In this document: positions 37,685 through 47,354 of the stretch, piece after piece
Layout: the number at the start of each line of letters is the position of its first letter
Position numbering within the stretch: position 1 is the stretch's first letter
Source: Bacillota bacterium
Lineage (GTDB): Bacteria; Bacillota; SHA-98; UBA4971
Reading direction: 5' to 3'
Assembly (NCBI GenBank): GCA_030024085.1
Contig: JASEJE010000011.1
Coordinates: 1-64,000, forward strand
Length of the DNA: 64,000 nucleotides
The notes under the pieces: generated by a model
What the model saw: the letters and a program-made list of their open reading frames with translations, nothing else
Databases searched by the model: none
What the model was told of the DNA's origin: nothing
Program-made: the position numbers and the translations under genes

Positions 37685-38959
37685 GTGGCAAGGACACAGA
37701 TTCGTCGTCTTACGTCAAGAGCGCTTGTGTGTGCGCTAGTACTTACACTGGTTGGATTTGCAGCGGGGGTCGGGGCCCCGGCTGCTACGAAGACAACGAT
37801 CGTCCACTGGCAGCACCACCATGAGGCGAGGACGCCGGTGCTGCAGGAAATGGCGCGCGAGTTCGAGAAGACTCATCCCAACGTCGAGATCAAGTTCGAG
37901 CCCATTCCCTATGACTCGTACTTCGACAAGCTCATAACGTCGCTGAGTTCCGGGACGGGTCCTGACGTTTTCCAGATCCCGATGTCAATGGGGCAGCAAA
38001 TGGCGCGTTCCGGCATGCTGGTTCCCGTGCCGAAGGAAGTGCTGACCACCGAGCAGATCGAGAGAGACTACCTGCCGTGGACGACCTCCCAGCTGAAGTA
38101 CAAGGGACAGTATTATGGACTGCCGACAGACGTGCAGACGCTTGTGTTGTTCATCAACAACAAGCTGTACCGCGAGGCAGGGTTTGATCCTGCGAAACCC
38201 CCGAAGACGTGGGCGGAATTCGAGGCCCAGGCAGTGAAGGGCACGAAGAAAGACGCGTCCGGCCGCCTTGCCCAGGCCGGCCTTGATACTCGTTACAAGT
38301 GGGCTGTGTATCAGTTGTTTATGTACCAGAAGGTAAAGGGCGACGTCGTGGACGTTGAGGCGAAGAGAGTACGCTACGACGGCGATGAGGGTCTCGCAGC
38401 ATGGCAGTTTGTCGCGGACCTCATGGTGAAACACGGTGTCGACTCCCCCGAATTCCTGACCGGTCAGAAGAAGTTCGAGCAGGGACGCGCGATGTTCTAC
38501 ATCAACCATCCCGTGACGCGAGGCCGCCTTTCGCTCGAGTGCCCTGACATTGAGTACACGATAGCTCCTGTCCCGTCCCCGGACGGCAAGCCGCTCACGG
38601 TCGGGCACCATTGGGCATATGTCGTATCGAAACGCGCTTCCAACCAGAAGCTGGCCTGGGAGTGGGTGCAGTTCCTCGCCGGGAAGGACGGGCAGATGGC
38701 CTGGTGCGTGAAGGCGGGCGATCTTCCTTCGCTCAAGGGACTGGTTGGCTTGCCCGAGTTGACGCCCGACGAGAACGCTCGCGTGTGCATGGACTCTCTG
38801 CTCTATGCCCGTCCCTGTCAGCAGGTGACGAGGAGCGAGGTGGACGCCATTCACGCCACAATCTGGGATAGCATCGTGTTGGGCAAAGCCTCGGTGGAGC
38901 GGGCCGTCAGAGACGGGGCTGCCAGAGAGAACGAGGTGCTTGCTCGGGTGCTCAAGTAA
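37685..38959 (+). CDS. Carbohydrate ABC transporter solute-binding protein
   Basis: About 424 residues. The signal peptide (ALVCALVLTLVGFAAGVGAPAA) lacks a lipobox Cys, so the protein is probably free in the periplasm. The SBP_bac_1 fold is shown by ATKTTIVHWQHHHEARTPVL, LITSLSSGTGPDVFQIP and KPPKTWAEFEAQAVKGT. GTG 37685 has GGAAGGAAG upstream; GTG 37667 is an alternative. Permease genes follow after 548 bases, an unusually long gap holding a hairpin and repeat R10. Confidence 0.92.
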   Translation: MARTQIRRLTSRALVCALVLTLVGFAAGVGAPAATKTTIVHWQHHHEARTPVLQEMAREFEKTHPNVEIKFEPIPYDSYFDKLITSLSSGTGPDVFQIPMSMGQQMARSGMLVPVPKEVLTTEQIERDYLPWTTSQLKYKGQYYGLPTDVQTLVLFINNKLYREAGFDPAKPPKTWAEFEAQAVKGTKKDASGRLAQAGLDTRYKWAVYQLFMYQKVKGDVVDVEAKRVRYDGDEGLAAWQFVADLMVKHGVDSPEFLTGQKKFEQGRAMFYINHPVTRGRLSLECPDIEYTIAPVPSPDGKPLTVGHHWAYVVSKRASNQKLAWEWVQFLAGKDGQMAWCVKAGDLPSLKGLVGLPELTPDENARVCMDSLLYARPCQQVTRSEVDAIHATIWDSIVLGKASVERAVRDGAARENEVLARVLK

Positions 38960-39011
38960 AGTAGACCAAGAGACGTTCCAGGGGCGACGAGGTGGTTCCG
39001 CTGGTTTCCGT

Positions 39012-39043
39012 GACCCGGCGGCTCCGCGCCGAGCCGCCGGGTC
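39012..39043. repeat. Strong hairpin after the binding-protein gene
   Basis: GACCCGGCGGCTC-CGCGCC-GAGCCGCCGGGTC, a perfect 13-bp stem with a 6-base loop and no T-tract. Hairpins of this kind after binding-protein genes often stabilise the upstream mRNA and lower permease expression. Confidence 0.6.
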
Positions 39044-39186
39044 GCATGACCCGGGAATCGGCCTCCCATGACGAGGCGACGCGCAAGACGGCCGTCCGTG
39101 GGTTCCTTGTCGTGACGAGAAGGTGGCTGCTTGTGCTGATCTCCGGACCGAGAGGCAGGATAGGGCGTCGGGACCGCGAAGTACAT

Positions 39187-39382
39187 TAAGTGAGGGTGCA
39201 GAAATGCTCCCGACTTTGGCAGGGGTTGCCGGTGATTGCACGAGGGGTGTCAAGATCCGGCCACTGGCCCGACGGGCCGGATTTTGGCGAAGCGCGCCCC
39301 GCTTGGGGCGCCGTCCCCGAGTGCAACACCGGCAACCCGCCAGATGCTGGCAAACTGGGAGGAACTAACGAACCCTCACTTA
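39187..39382. mobile_element. MITE-like palindromic repeat, best-preserved copy R10
   Basis: A 196-bp element bounded by TAAGTGAGGGT and its exact inverse ACCCTCACTTA (11-bp terminal inverted repeats). Internal arms also pair: GGGGTTGCCGGTGATTGCA with GAGTGCAACACCGGCAACCC, and ATCCGGCCACTGGCC with GGGCCGGAT. The TA at both ends is what a Tc1/IS630-type target duplication would give. It carries no open reading frame of its own and sits between the binding-protein and permease genes. Confidence 0.85.
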
Positions 39383-39507
39383 GAGCGGATGAAGCCCCTG
39401 GTTGAGCTGGTAGGGTTGGCTTCAATCGACCTGAGAGGGCCGAATGCCGAATGGGCCGATGGGAAAGGGCGTGGCGTTCGCTCTCTCAAGAGGAATGGTG
39501 ATCAACA

Positions 39508-40419
39508 TTGCGTAGCATCTCGCATGAACGGCGTAGGCAGGTGGTCTGGGGTTATATCTTTCTTGCGCCGGCCCTTGCTTTGTTTGCTGTGATTCTAGTC
39601 TACCCACTTCTGTACGCGCTGTGGCTCGGATTCTATGACTGGCCCGTCTTTGGGGAGAAAACCTTTGTGGGGCTTGGCAACTACGCGCGCATGCTTTCTG
39701 ATCCCCTTTTCCGCAAATCCCTCGTAAACACCGTATGCTGGACCTGCTGCGTGGTGCCGGCTACCGTGGTGATATCGCTTGCTGTTGCGCTGCTGCTGGA
39801 GGCGAAGTTTCTCAAGGGGCGGGGCTTGTTTCGGACCATCTACTTTATACCAGTGGTGACATCGGTGGTGGGGGCGGCGTTTGCATGGAAATGGCTCTTT
39901 GAGCCCACGTTCGGCGTCATCAACTGGCTTCTGGGTCTAGTCGGGATTCGAGGGCCAGGCTGGCTCGCGAGCACAACATGGGCCTTGCCTGCGATGATGG
40001 CCGTGGGTGTCTGGAAGCAGGTCGGCTTTGCCATGGTGATATTCCTTGCAGGCCTGCAGACGATACCGAAGGAACTGAAGGAGGCAGCAACGGTGGACGG
40101 TGCCAGCTCCAGCCAGCAGTTTTTCAGGGTCATCCTGCCGCTCCTGAACCCCACCGTGGTCTTGGTGCTGGTCATGCTGGTAATTAATGCTTTCCGCGTG
40201 TTCACGATCCCGTACGTCATGAGCGCAGGCGGTTTTACCTGGGCAACGCCGGGAGGCCCGCTGGACAGTACGAGGGTGTTAGTGCTTCACATCTACGACT
40301 TGGCCTTCAGCAAGTTCCAGGTGGGTTACGCATCCGCGACCGCGTTTGTGCTCCTCGTCATCATCATGATGGTGACGATCATCCAGATCAAGCTGGTGCA
40401 AAGACCCTTCGAGTATTAG
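39508..40419 (+). CDS. Carbohydrate ABC transporter permease (MalF/UgpA-type)
   Basis: A 303-residue inner-membrane protein with six predicted helices, the family N-terminus VWGYIFLAPALALFAVILVY, and the EAA loop (ELKEAATVDGASSSQQFFRV). It forms the channel with the next gene. TTG 39508 follows an AGAGGAATGGTG leader. Confidence 0.93.
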   Translation: MRSISHERRRQVVWGYIFLAPALALFAVILVYPLLYALWLGFYDWPVFGEKTFVGLGNYARMLSDPLFRKSLVNTVCWTCCVVPATVVISLAVALLLEAKFLKGRGLFRTIYFIPVVTSVVGAAFAWKWLFEPTFGVINWLLGLVGIRGPGWLASTTWALPAMMAVGVWKQVGFAMVIFLAGLQTIPKELKEAATVDGASSSQQFFRVILPLLNPTVVLVLVMLVINAFRVFTIPYVMSAGGFTWATPGGPLDSTRVLVLHIYDLAFSKFQVGYASATAFVLLVIIMMVTIIQIKLVQRPFEY

Positions 40420-40540
40420 GTCGCTCCGCATGCCGGCGAAGGGCGCTGCTCCGGCGCTCCGGGATTTGTACAGCCCGCGAAGCATCGCAGCTCACACGAG
40501 CGAGTGCTTTTGCATCTGCTGTTTGAGGAGAGATAGGATA

Positions 40541-41434
40541 ATGAGCCCTGACATCTTTTCTGGTATGACAGTAAAGGCGCCAGCTTGCACCGGGATGCCT
40601 GGCTCGAAGAGAAGACCTCTGGCCCTGCTGCACTTGTTAACATACGTCGCATTGCTTGCGGGCGCCGTCTGGACGCTCCTGCCGCTGGCGTGGATGGTCA
40701 GCGCCTCTCTGAAACCTCTGTCGGAGGTGATGAGAATCCCACCAACGTGGGTTCCCCTCCAACCGACGCTCGACAACTTCCGCCAGGTCTTCGTTCAGTT
40801 CCCGTTCGGCCGCTACCTGCTCAACAGCGTCATCGTTGCTGCGGTGGTCGTTGTGAGCGTGCTTCTCACGAGCTCCCTTGCTGGATACAGCCTGGCGAAG
40901 TTCAACGTGCCCGGTAGGACGTTCATCTTCTTCCTTATCCTGTCGAGTCTGATGGTTCCGTTTCAGACGCGCATGATTCCGCTGTACAGGATGGCGGTTG
41001 CGTTCCGACTCATTGACACCCGTCTTGGAGTCATGTTCCCGTGGCTCATAGACGCGTTCGGGATCTTTCTTATGAGACAGTTCATCGCCACGATTCCGAC
41101 GGAACTCATCGAAGCAGCCAGGATCGATGGAGCGTCGGAGCCGTTTATTTTCGTGCGCATAATCCTGCCGCTGACCAAGCAGGCCCTGTCGGCGCTTGCC
41201 GTTTTCACTCTCACAGCCAACTGGGAGGAGTTCCTGTGGCCTCTCATCGTCTCGACCTCAGAGGCCAGCCGGACCCTGCCTGTGGGCCTGCAGGGTTTCG
41301 CGGAGCAGTATGGCACCAACATCCACTGGCAGATGGCCGGGTCGGTGATAGCCGTGGCCCCACTGATCATCGCGTTCCTGGTCCTGCAGCGGCAGTTTGT
41401 CGAGGGTATAGCGATGACCGGGCTGAAGGGGTAG
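40541..41434 (+). CDS. Carbohydrate ABC transporter permease (MalG/UgpE-type)
   Basis: A 297-residue permease with WTLLPLAWMVSASLKPLSEV near the N-terminus, the EAA loop ELIEAARIDGASEPFIFVRI and the C-terminal QRQFVEGIAMTGLKG. ATG 40541 has GAGGAGAGATAGGATA upstream; the frame before it is not conserved. No ATPase gene lies in this locus, so it probably uses a shared MsmK-type ATPase such as 53648-54868. Confidence 0.93.
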   Translation: MSPDIFSGMTVKAPACTGMPGSKRRPLALLHLLTYVALLAGAVWTLLPLAWMVSASLKPLSEVMRIPPTWVPLQPTLDNFRQVFVQFPFGRYLLNSVIVAAVVVVSVLLTSSLAGYSLAKFNVPGRTFIFFLILSSLMVPFQTRMIPLYRMAVAFRLIDTRLGVMFPWLIDAFGIFLMRQFIATIPTELIEAARIDGASEPFIFVRIILPLTKQALSALAVFTLTANWEEFLWPLIVSTSEASRTLPVGLQGFAEQYGTNIHWQMAGSVIAVAPLIIAFLVLQRQFVEGIAMTGLKG

Positions 41435-41501
41435 CGCACGGGACGCTGTGAGGCATGTGCCACGGATGCGGGAGGACAGTGTGAAGGGTGAGGTGAGGGG
41501 C

Positions 41502-42524
41502 ATGATTCCAGACGCTGATGCAGGCCGCGAATCCCAGTCGACAGAGGGGGCTTTCGGTGGGTACCGCAGGCCTTCCTTTCCTGTGTTCGACTTCCACGCG
41601 CACTTTCCCGTTGAGGAGGACTTTGCCAAGAAGGACGAGTACATCCGCAGGTTCGGCCGGGAAAAATGGGAGAAGATCGCCCGCGAGGCTGATAGGCTGC
41701 AAGAGGACTGGCGGCAGGCGTGGAGCTTCCTGAGGCCGGACACAGAGCGAGAGCCGCTGGAGGCGCTCATGGCCCGCTGGGCCGCTGAGGTGGACCGCTA
41801 TGGCCTGGACGGGATCGCATTCGTTACGGGCGGCGGCAACGACCTTCTGGCACGCATTCTGGGGAGCGAGCCCCGGCGGTTCGTGGGGTTCGCGCACCAC
41901 AGCCCGGAGAAGCCGGACGCCGCGGAGGAACTGCGGCGGGCCGTGACCGAGCTCGGGCTGCGGGGCTACAAGATCCTGGCGCCGCTTCTAGAGGGGTCTC
42001 TTGCGGACGAGAGGCTCTACCCTGTGTGGCAGGCCGCGGAAGACCTCGAGGTGCCGATCCTCATACACTTTGGCATCCTTGGTGGGGGCGGAGGCATTGG
42101 GAATGCGCCCAACATCGATCCACTGGTCATCCACGATGTCGCGAAGGCTTTCCCTGACGTCACGTTCGTCATCCCCCACTTCGGGTGCGGATACACCCGG
42201 GAGCTTCTGCAACTCGCGTGGGCTTGTCCGAACGTGTCGGTGGACACGTCCGGCAACAACGAATGGGTGCACTGGTTTCCATATGAGCTTGACCTGAAGA
42301 AGCTGTTCTGGCTGTTTTACGAGACTGTGGGGCCGCGCAGGATCATCTTCGGAAGCGACTCAAGCTGGTTTCCGAGAGGCTTTGCCCACCGTTACCTGCT
42401 TGACCAGATCAGAGCGTGCAGGGAACTGAGGATCGGGGAAGACGACATGGCCTTGATATTCGGAGGCAACGCCAAGAGACTCTTGAAGCTGGATGATCGA
42501 GCGGTGCCAGGCGAGCGAGGTTGA
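41502..42524 (+). CDS. Amidohydrolase-2 family (TIM-barrel) hydrolase
   Basis: About 340 residues. Metal-ligand motifs FDFHAHFP, ILIHFGI, VIPHFGCG and FGSDSSWFPR fit the amidohydrolase_2 (ACMSD-like) family. The start is uncertain: ATG 41502 has GGTGAGGTGAGG upstream, with GTG 41481 or 41448 also possible. It lies between the transporter and the glycosidase, four bases before the latter. The substrate is unknown; it could act on a carboxylated or lactone-type sugar derivative. Confidence 0.8.
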   Translation: MIPDADAGRESQSTEGAFGGYRRPSFPVFDFHAHFPVEEDFAKKDEYIRRFGREKWEKIAREADRLQEDWRQAWSFLRPDTEREPLEALMARWAAEVDRYGLDGIAFVTGGGNDLLARILGSEPRRFVGFAHHSPEKPDAAEELRRAVTELGLRGYKILAPLLEGSLADERLYPVWQAAEDLEVPILIHFGILGGGGGIGNAPNIDPLVIHDVAKAFPDVTFVIPHFGCGYTRELLQLAWACPNVSVDTSGNNEWVHWFPYELDLKKLFWLFYETVGPRRIIFGSDSSWFPRGFAHRYLLDQIRACRELRIGEDDMALIFGGNAKRLLKLDDRAVPGERG

Positions 42525-42528
42525 GGGA

Positions 42529-44862
42529 ATGGGCGTTCAGTTAAGTGACGATTGTACGCGTATCGTGACTGTTCCCGATGAGATAACGGAGGACCGGTTT
42601 GTCACGGTGACCGGCAACGACTTCGTGTCGCTGCCGGAGATCGATGCCTGGGGCCGGATAGCGGGCGTGACCTTCTTGCATGCGGGGTGCGCGGGCCTGA
42701 TTGAAGTGAGGGGAGGCCGGCACGGGACTGGCGGGGCCGGGGCTGCAAGCCGCGCCACCGCCGGAGGCGACCAGGCGGACAACAGGGACGCCCCGCCGTT
42801 TGTTGCGCCCGTGTTTGTGTGGAACGGTGCGGCCGTAGATCTTGCCGGCGCGGTGCCTGAGTTCGCGCTGGAAGAGGACTGGATCCCGACCTTCTCCTGG
42901 ACGGGCGGGAATGGGCCCGGGTCAGGGGGTGTCGAGTGGAGGCTCTCCGCACGCATAGTGGCGCCGCCGGACGAAAAGGGTTTCTGTTACATACTTGAGC
43001 TTCAGCGCCTTGGCCTTGAGCGGCATGAGGGTGGCGAGGCGGCCGAGGACGGTTGCGCGGAGCACAACCCAGAAGCTGCGGGGACCATCCGGGCGGAACT
43101 TGGAGTGCATCTCGCCTGGGGTTATAGCGGCATCCGCGTATTCACATCGCGCGAGCTTCCGCTCGTTCGCACGTGCAGGTACGACCGATGGACCCATGGC
43201 GTCGTCGCGGAGGCCCTGGGTCCTGTTCCGGTGTTCGGATTTGCATTGAACGCGTCCGGAGACTTCGATCGACTGGAGGTAGCGGGGTCGGCGGGTGATG
43301 TGGCGGCGAGCGCAGGCGGGTGGGACTGTGCCGCTCCGGCGGGCGGTGCGATCCCAGCCCCAGGTTCGCCAGACGGCGTCGGCACGTCGGGCGTTGTCGT
43401 CCGTGCCACGAAGTTTGTCACCCTTACCTCGGGCGAGCGCGCCACGGTGGCCTTCTACGTGGCTTTCAACAGGGAGGCGGATGGCGCTCGCACCACCGGC
43501 GTCCACTTGAGACGGCTGGGCTGGCAGGCGCTCGAGGCGGAGACCCGGAGATGGCTTACCGACCGGCGGATCCCGGTTCCCGGCCAGCCCCGGGAGGAAG
43601 CAGTCCTCAATAGAAACCTGCTCTTTTGCCGCTTCTTCGCGACAGGACGGGCTCTGGACTCGGAGGAGGTCGTGGCAGTGACCTCCCGCAGCCCGCGTTA
43701 CTACGTGAGTGCCGCCTTTTGGGCACGGGACGTGCTTCTGTGGTCGCTGCCAGGGCTCATGCTGGTGGACCGCGCTCGGGGCCGCGAGGTGCTGCTCCGT
43801 GCGTTCTCCGTGGGGACCAGGCACGTGGGTGACCACGCGGAGTATATCGACGGCCGGGGGCTCTACCCCGGGTTTGAGCTTGACGAGGCTGCAGCTTTTC
43901 TCGTGGGTCTCGGCACCTACCTTGACGCGACTTCCGACTTCGACATCATCCGGGAACCTCAGGTTCTGGAGGGGGTAAGGCGGGTCCTGGCTGAGATCGA
44001 GAGATGGACGGTGCGCACCGCGGACGGAAAGCCTGTCCTCTGCCGGACCTTCCTCGACCCGTCGGATGACCCGGTGAGGCTGCCTTTCCTGACCTACAAC
44101 AACGTGCTGGTGAGAAAGGGGTGGCTTGTTGCTGCGGACGTGCTCGAGCGCATCGCGGCTGATGGTGACGACGACCAGGCTTGCCATGTTCTGAGGCAAC
44201 AGGCCCGTGAACTCCGGGAGGCGGCAGAGACGCTGGGTGAGGCGATCCGCCGTTACTGCGTTGTGGACGGGCCGTTTGGCCCTATGTATGCGTGGGCCGT
44301 GGGCGTCACGCCGCACGAACCGTCCGGAGTCGAAGGGGAGCCTGGGGCTATACAGGCCGTCGAGGTAAGCGCATCCTACCGAGGGTCACGTCGCGCCGGA
44401 GCCGAGTTGTACGACGACCCGCCAGGGAGCCTCGAACTGCTGGGCCATTACGGCTACTGCCGGGACGGGGACGGCGCGTCCATCCTGGCCAACACCAGAC
44501 GCTGGATACGCTCGCTCCACAACCCTTACTTCGTCGAGGGCCGCTTCGCGGCCCCAGGCTCGGCGCACTCGCCGCATCCGTGGCCGATGGCCGTGGCCAG
44601 CTCCGTCCTGGCCGAAGCTGCGGCGCAGGACGCAACCGGGCGCTGCGACCTCGGTATCGTGAGGAGCGCTGTTGAACTCTTGACCGCAGCGCCGATGGAT
44701 TCCGGGCTCGCCTGCGAGAGCATAGACGCGGAAACCGGGATGGTGAAAACCGGCGCCGCCTTTGCAAGCGCGGCGGGGTTCCTGGGTTACAGCCTGTGGC
44801 GGGGCCTCGGCCTGCTGGGATTGCGTGCCGCACGCAAGGCATGCGGCACGGGGCCGAGGTGA
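42529..44862 (+). CDS. Six-hairpin glycosidase-like protein (GH125-like?)
   Basis: A 777-residue cytosolic protein without signal peptide. An N-terminal beta domain (to about residue 330) is followed by an (alpha/alpha)6 catalytic-type domain: SPRYYVSAAFWARDVLLWSL, YIDGRGLYPGFELDEAAAFL, LPFLTYNNVLVRKGW, ELYDDPPGSLELLGHYGYC, HSPHPWPMAVASS and ACESIDAETGMVKTGAAFAS. The pattern recalls proteins annotated GH125 (alpha-mannosidase), but I am not certain. ATG 42529 follows GAGGTTGAGGGA. A relic of a paralogue lies at 35795-36036. Confidence 0.78.
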   Translation: MGVQLSDDCTRIVTVPDEITEDRFVTVTGNDFVSLPEIDAWGRIAGVTFLHAGCAGLIEVRGGRHGTGGAGAASRATAGGDQADNRDAPPFVAPVFVWNGAAVDLAGAVPEFALEEDWIPTFSWTGGNGPGSGGVEWRLSARIVAPPDEKGFCYILELQRLGLERHEGGEAAEDGCAEHNPEAAGTIRAELGVHLAWGYSGIRVFTSRELPLVRTCRYDRWTHGVVAEALGPVPVFGFALNASGDFDRLEVAGSAGDVAASAGGWDCAAPAGGAIPAPGSPDGVGTSGVVVRATKFVTLTSGERATVAFYVAFNREADGARTTGVHLRRLGWQALEAETRRWLTDRRIPVPGQPREEAVLNRNLLFCRFFATGRALDSEEVVAVTSRSPRYYVSAAFWARDVLLWSLPGLMLVDRARGREVLLRAFSVGTRHVGDHAEYIDGRGLYPGFELDEAAAFLVGLGTYLDATSDFDIIREPQVLEGVRRVLAEIERWTVRTADGKPVLCRTFLDPSDDPVRLPFLTYNNVLVRKGWLVAADVLERIAADGDDDQACHVLRQQARELREAAETLGEAIRRYCVVDGPFGPMYAWAVGVTPHEPSGVEGEPGAIQAVEVSASYRGSRRAGAELYDDPPGSLELLGHYGYCRDGDGASILANTRRWIRSLHNPYFVEGRFAAPGSAHSPHPWPMAVASSVLAEAAAQDATGRCDLGIVRSAVELLTAAPMDSGLACESIDAETGMVKTGAAFASAAGFLGYSLWRGLGLLGLRAARKACGTGPR

Positions 44863-44891
44863 GGGCATCATGCCAGCGACTCGCCGTCGTG

Positions 44892-45908
44892 TCAATGCGA
44901 CGCCGCCAAGTGGCAGCGCACGAGGTGACTCCGGGACCCTGGTCCTTCGGCGACCTGCTCCAGCTCCGGAGGATCCTCCTCGCATCGGTGGGCGCGCCGT
45001 GGGCATCGCGGATGGAAGCGGCAGCCCAAGGGCGGGTCGATGGGCGTAGGCACAGTCCCGTCCAGTATGATCCTCCGCCGCCGGCGATGCCGCTCGATGC
45101 TGGGGATCGCCGATAGGAGCGCCTGCGTGTATGGATGGAGCGGGTTCTCGAACAGCTCGTCCGTGGGAGCGACCTCGACCACCTGCCCAAGGTACATCAC
45201 GGCTACGCGATGGCTGATATGGTACACGACCCGCAGGTCGTGGGTGATGAAGAGGTACGCGAGACCAAGGTCCTCTTGAAGCTCCTGGAGCAGGTTGATG
45301 ATCTGCGCCTGCACCGATACGTCCAGGGAAGAGAGCGGCTCGTCAGCCACCACGAATCTCGGGCGCGTGGCGAGCGCGCGGGCAACGCCTATGCGCTGAC
45401 GCTGGCCGCCGCTGAACTGATGCGGGTACCTGTCTATGTGCTCCACGCTCAGGCCGACCCGGCGAAGCAGGGCGATGGTCTCCGCCCCCCGCTCCCTGGT
45501 GGGGACGCCCCGCGCAGCGAGCGCCACACCAAGTATCTGGCGAACGGTATGACGCGGGTTGAGCGAGCTATACGGATTCTGAAAGATGATCTGCGCCTGG
45601 CGCCTGAGGCTCGCTCGCGGCAGGGCGTCCGGTCCCGAGAGGGGCCGCCCGTCGAACATGACCTGCCCCGAGGTGGGTTCGTAAAGCCCCACGATCGTCC
45701 GCCCGAGCGTGCTCTTGCCGCAGCCCGACTCCCCCACGAGGCTGAGCGTCTCGCCCGGGTAAACGTCGAGGCTGACGCCGTCCACCGCTCTGACCGCGCG
45801 ATCCTTTGCCCCGGCCAGGTATCGCGCGAGGAGCGTCTCGTGAAGCACGAAGTGTTTCGAGATGCCCCGCGCCGAGACAAGAGGAGTGGCACCGGACGCC
45901 CCACTCAT
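44892..45908 (-). CDS. Peptide/nickel-type ABC transporter ATPase (DppF/OppF-like)
   Basis: About 338 residues: Walker A GESGCGKSTLGR, Q-loop IFQNPYSSLNPRHTV, signature QFSGGQRQRIGV, Walker B FVVADEPLSSLDV, and the oligopeptide-type C-terminus (HPYTQALLSAIPSIERHRRR, GCRFHPRCPRRAHRC). It normally sits beside DppD, but here the dpp-like operon is 10-15 kb away. ATG 45908 is chosen since family similarity starts there (weak GGA site). It may complete the transporter encoded at 29948-34935. Confidence 0.9.
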   Translation of the reverse strand: MSGASGATPLVSARGISKHFVLHETLLARYLAGAKDRAVRAVDGVSLDVYPGETLSLVGESGCGKSTLGRTIVGLYEPTSGQVMFDGRPLSGPDALPRASLRRQAQIIFQNPYSSLNPRHTVRQILGVALAARGVPTRERGAETIALLRRVGLSVEHIDRYPHQFSGGQRQRIGVARALATRPRFVVADEPLSSLDVSVQAQIINLLQELQEDLGLAYLFITHDLRVVYHISHRVAVMYLGQVVEVAPTDELFENPLHPYTQALLSAIPSIERHRRRRRIILDGTVPTPIDPPLGCRFHPRCPRRAHRCEEDPPELEQVAEGPGSRSHLVRCHLAASH

Positions 45909-46324
45909 TCCGCTGTAGTTGGCCTCTGCTAGCACCTGCCACCATTCCCCCTTACCGGCGCGACTTGCGCGTCGCCGATGTCGATATGTCGGCCCCGGTC
46001 GCTCCTGTCGGACCAGGTCGCCGCGGTGCCTGACAGTCTCCGGCCTACCGACGGTAAGCTCCGCTGCCAGCAACTGTACTGTCACCATAAGTGTACCACA
46101 CTCAGGTTTGGTCGGCAACCGCGTCACCGGCGGCCCCGCGGACGGCCAGGAGGAGGTGGTGCCGCACGGACCAGGAACAGTGGCACGCCGGCCGAGATGG
46201 CACCAGGCTCTATGCCAGGAGCACCGTTTCGAGAGGTTCGTCGGCCAAGTGGCGGCAGTCCTGAGCGGCCGGCCGTAGCCCACCTCGCACGCCACCGGCC
46301 CACGCGCACGGGGGGGTGAAATGA
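45909..46324. other. Gene-free stretch
   Basis: 416 bases between the DNA methyltransferase stop and the OppF-like start. The frames crossing it show no conserved motif or good ribosome-binding site. No member of the palindromic repeat family is seen here. It may hold the oppF-like promoter, but I could not identify one. Confidence 0.5.
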
Positions 46325-47233
46325 TCAAGATTGCAACTGCAGAGCACGACGTGCCTCCCCTGCTTCCGCCTTCACCCTCCGCACAGCCTCATCGAAGTAC
46401 GCCTTGTCTATCTCAAACCCCACGAACGACGCTTTGAGCCTGACGCACGCGATGGCGGTATTGCCGATGCCGAGGAACGGGTCGAGCACAAGGCGGCACC
46501 GGTCCACGCCGTGTAGCTTTATGCACATCTCGGGCAGGCGCGGCGGAAACGTCGCCGGGTGTGGCCGGTCAGTCTCGCGCCGCTTGATGGTCTCGTACGG
46601 GATGAACCAGGTGTTCCCGCGGCACCGCAGCCCGGCACCCGCACCCTTCCACCGCCCCACGTTGGACTTGTCCTGGTATGGCACGCCGATGGCGAGCCTG
46701 TCGAGAGGCACGTTCCCTGACTTCGTGAAATGAAAGATGTATTCGTGGCAGTCGTTGAGGAACCTTTCGCCCTTGATGGGCTTATAATGCCCCACCGCGA
46801 TGTCGGATGTCACTGCGCCGTAGTCTCCCACATCCGCCTTCGAGATGGCGATGGACTTGACCCAGTGGATCACGTTCTGAAGGTGGAAAAGCCGCCGCAG
46901 CACCGCGGCCACCTCGAACGGAACCCACGGATCCGTGGGTTTGGACCCCACGTTGAGGAAGAACGAGGCGTCGTCCGACATGGCGTCCTTCACGGCCGCC
47001 GCCCACCTCGCCGTCCAGGCCAGGTATTCGCTCCTCTCAATCGTGTCGTCGTACGCCCCGTACTCGACGCCCAGGTTGTAAGGGGGCGACGTGACGACCA
47101 CGTCGACGCTCCCCGGCGCAAGACGGCTCTCCATACCGGATATGCAGTCCTCCAGGTAGAAATCCCACCGCGCCTCCACCGCGCCACGGTGCACTATGCT
47201 TTCCTCGCGCACATTCACCTTCCGGTCGTCCAT
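46325..47233 (-). CDS. Orphan DNA methyltransferase (N6-adenine or N4-cytosine)
   Basis: A 302-residue methyltransferase with catalytic motif TSPPYN (residues 48-53) before the AdoMet-binding motif DPFLGIGNT (residues 251-259), the beta-class order. ATG 47233 has GAGG upstream. No restriction endonuclease or specificity gene is adjacent, so it is either solitary (regulatory) or the remnant of a restriction-modification system. The target sequence cannot be inferred. Confidence 0.9.
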   Translation of the reverse strand: MDDRKVNVREESIVHRGAVEARWDFYLEDCISGMESRLAPGSVDVVVTSPPYNLGVEYGAYDDTIERSEYLAWTARWAAAVKDAMSDDASFFLNVGSKPTDPWVPFEVAAVLRRLFHLQNVIHWVKSIAISKADVGDYGAVTSDIAVGHYKPIKGERFLNDCHEYIFHFTKSGNVPLDRLAIGVPYQDKSNVGRWKGAGAGLRCRGNTWFIPYETIKRRETDRPHPATFPPRLPEMCIKLHGVDRCRLVLDPFLGIGNTAIACVRLKASFVGFEIDKAYFDEAVRRVKAEAGEARRALQLQS

Positions 47234-47354
47234 GATGCACCTCGTTCCCACAATGATCCGGCGCCTACCGGGCTTGTCATGCCTCGTCGCCAGACACGAA
47301 GCCTGTATCTCGCGCCACACACGTGCGCCAACCCCCCGGCGCCCCATCCCGTCC

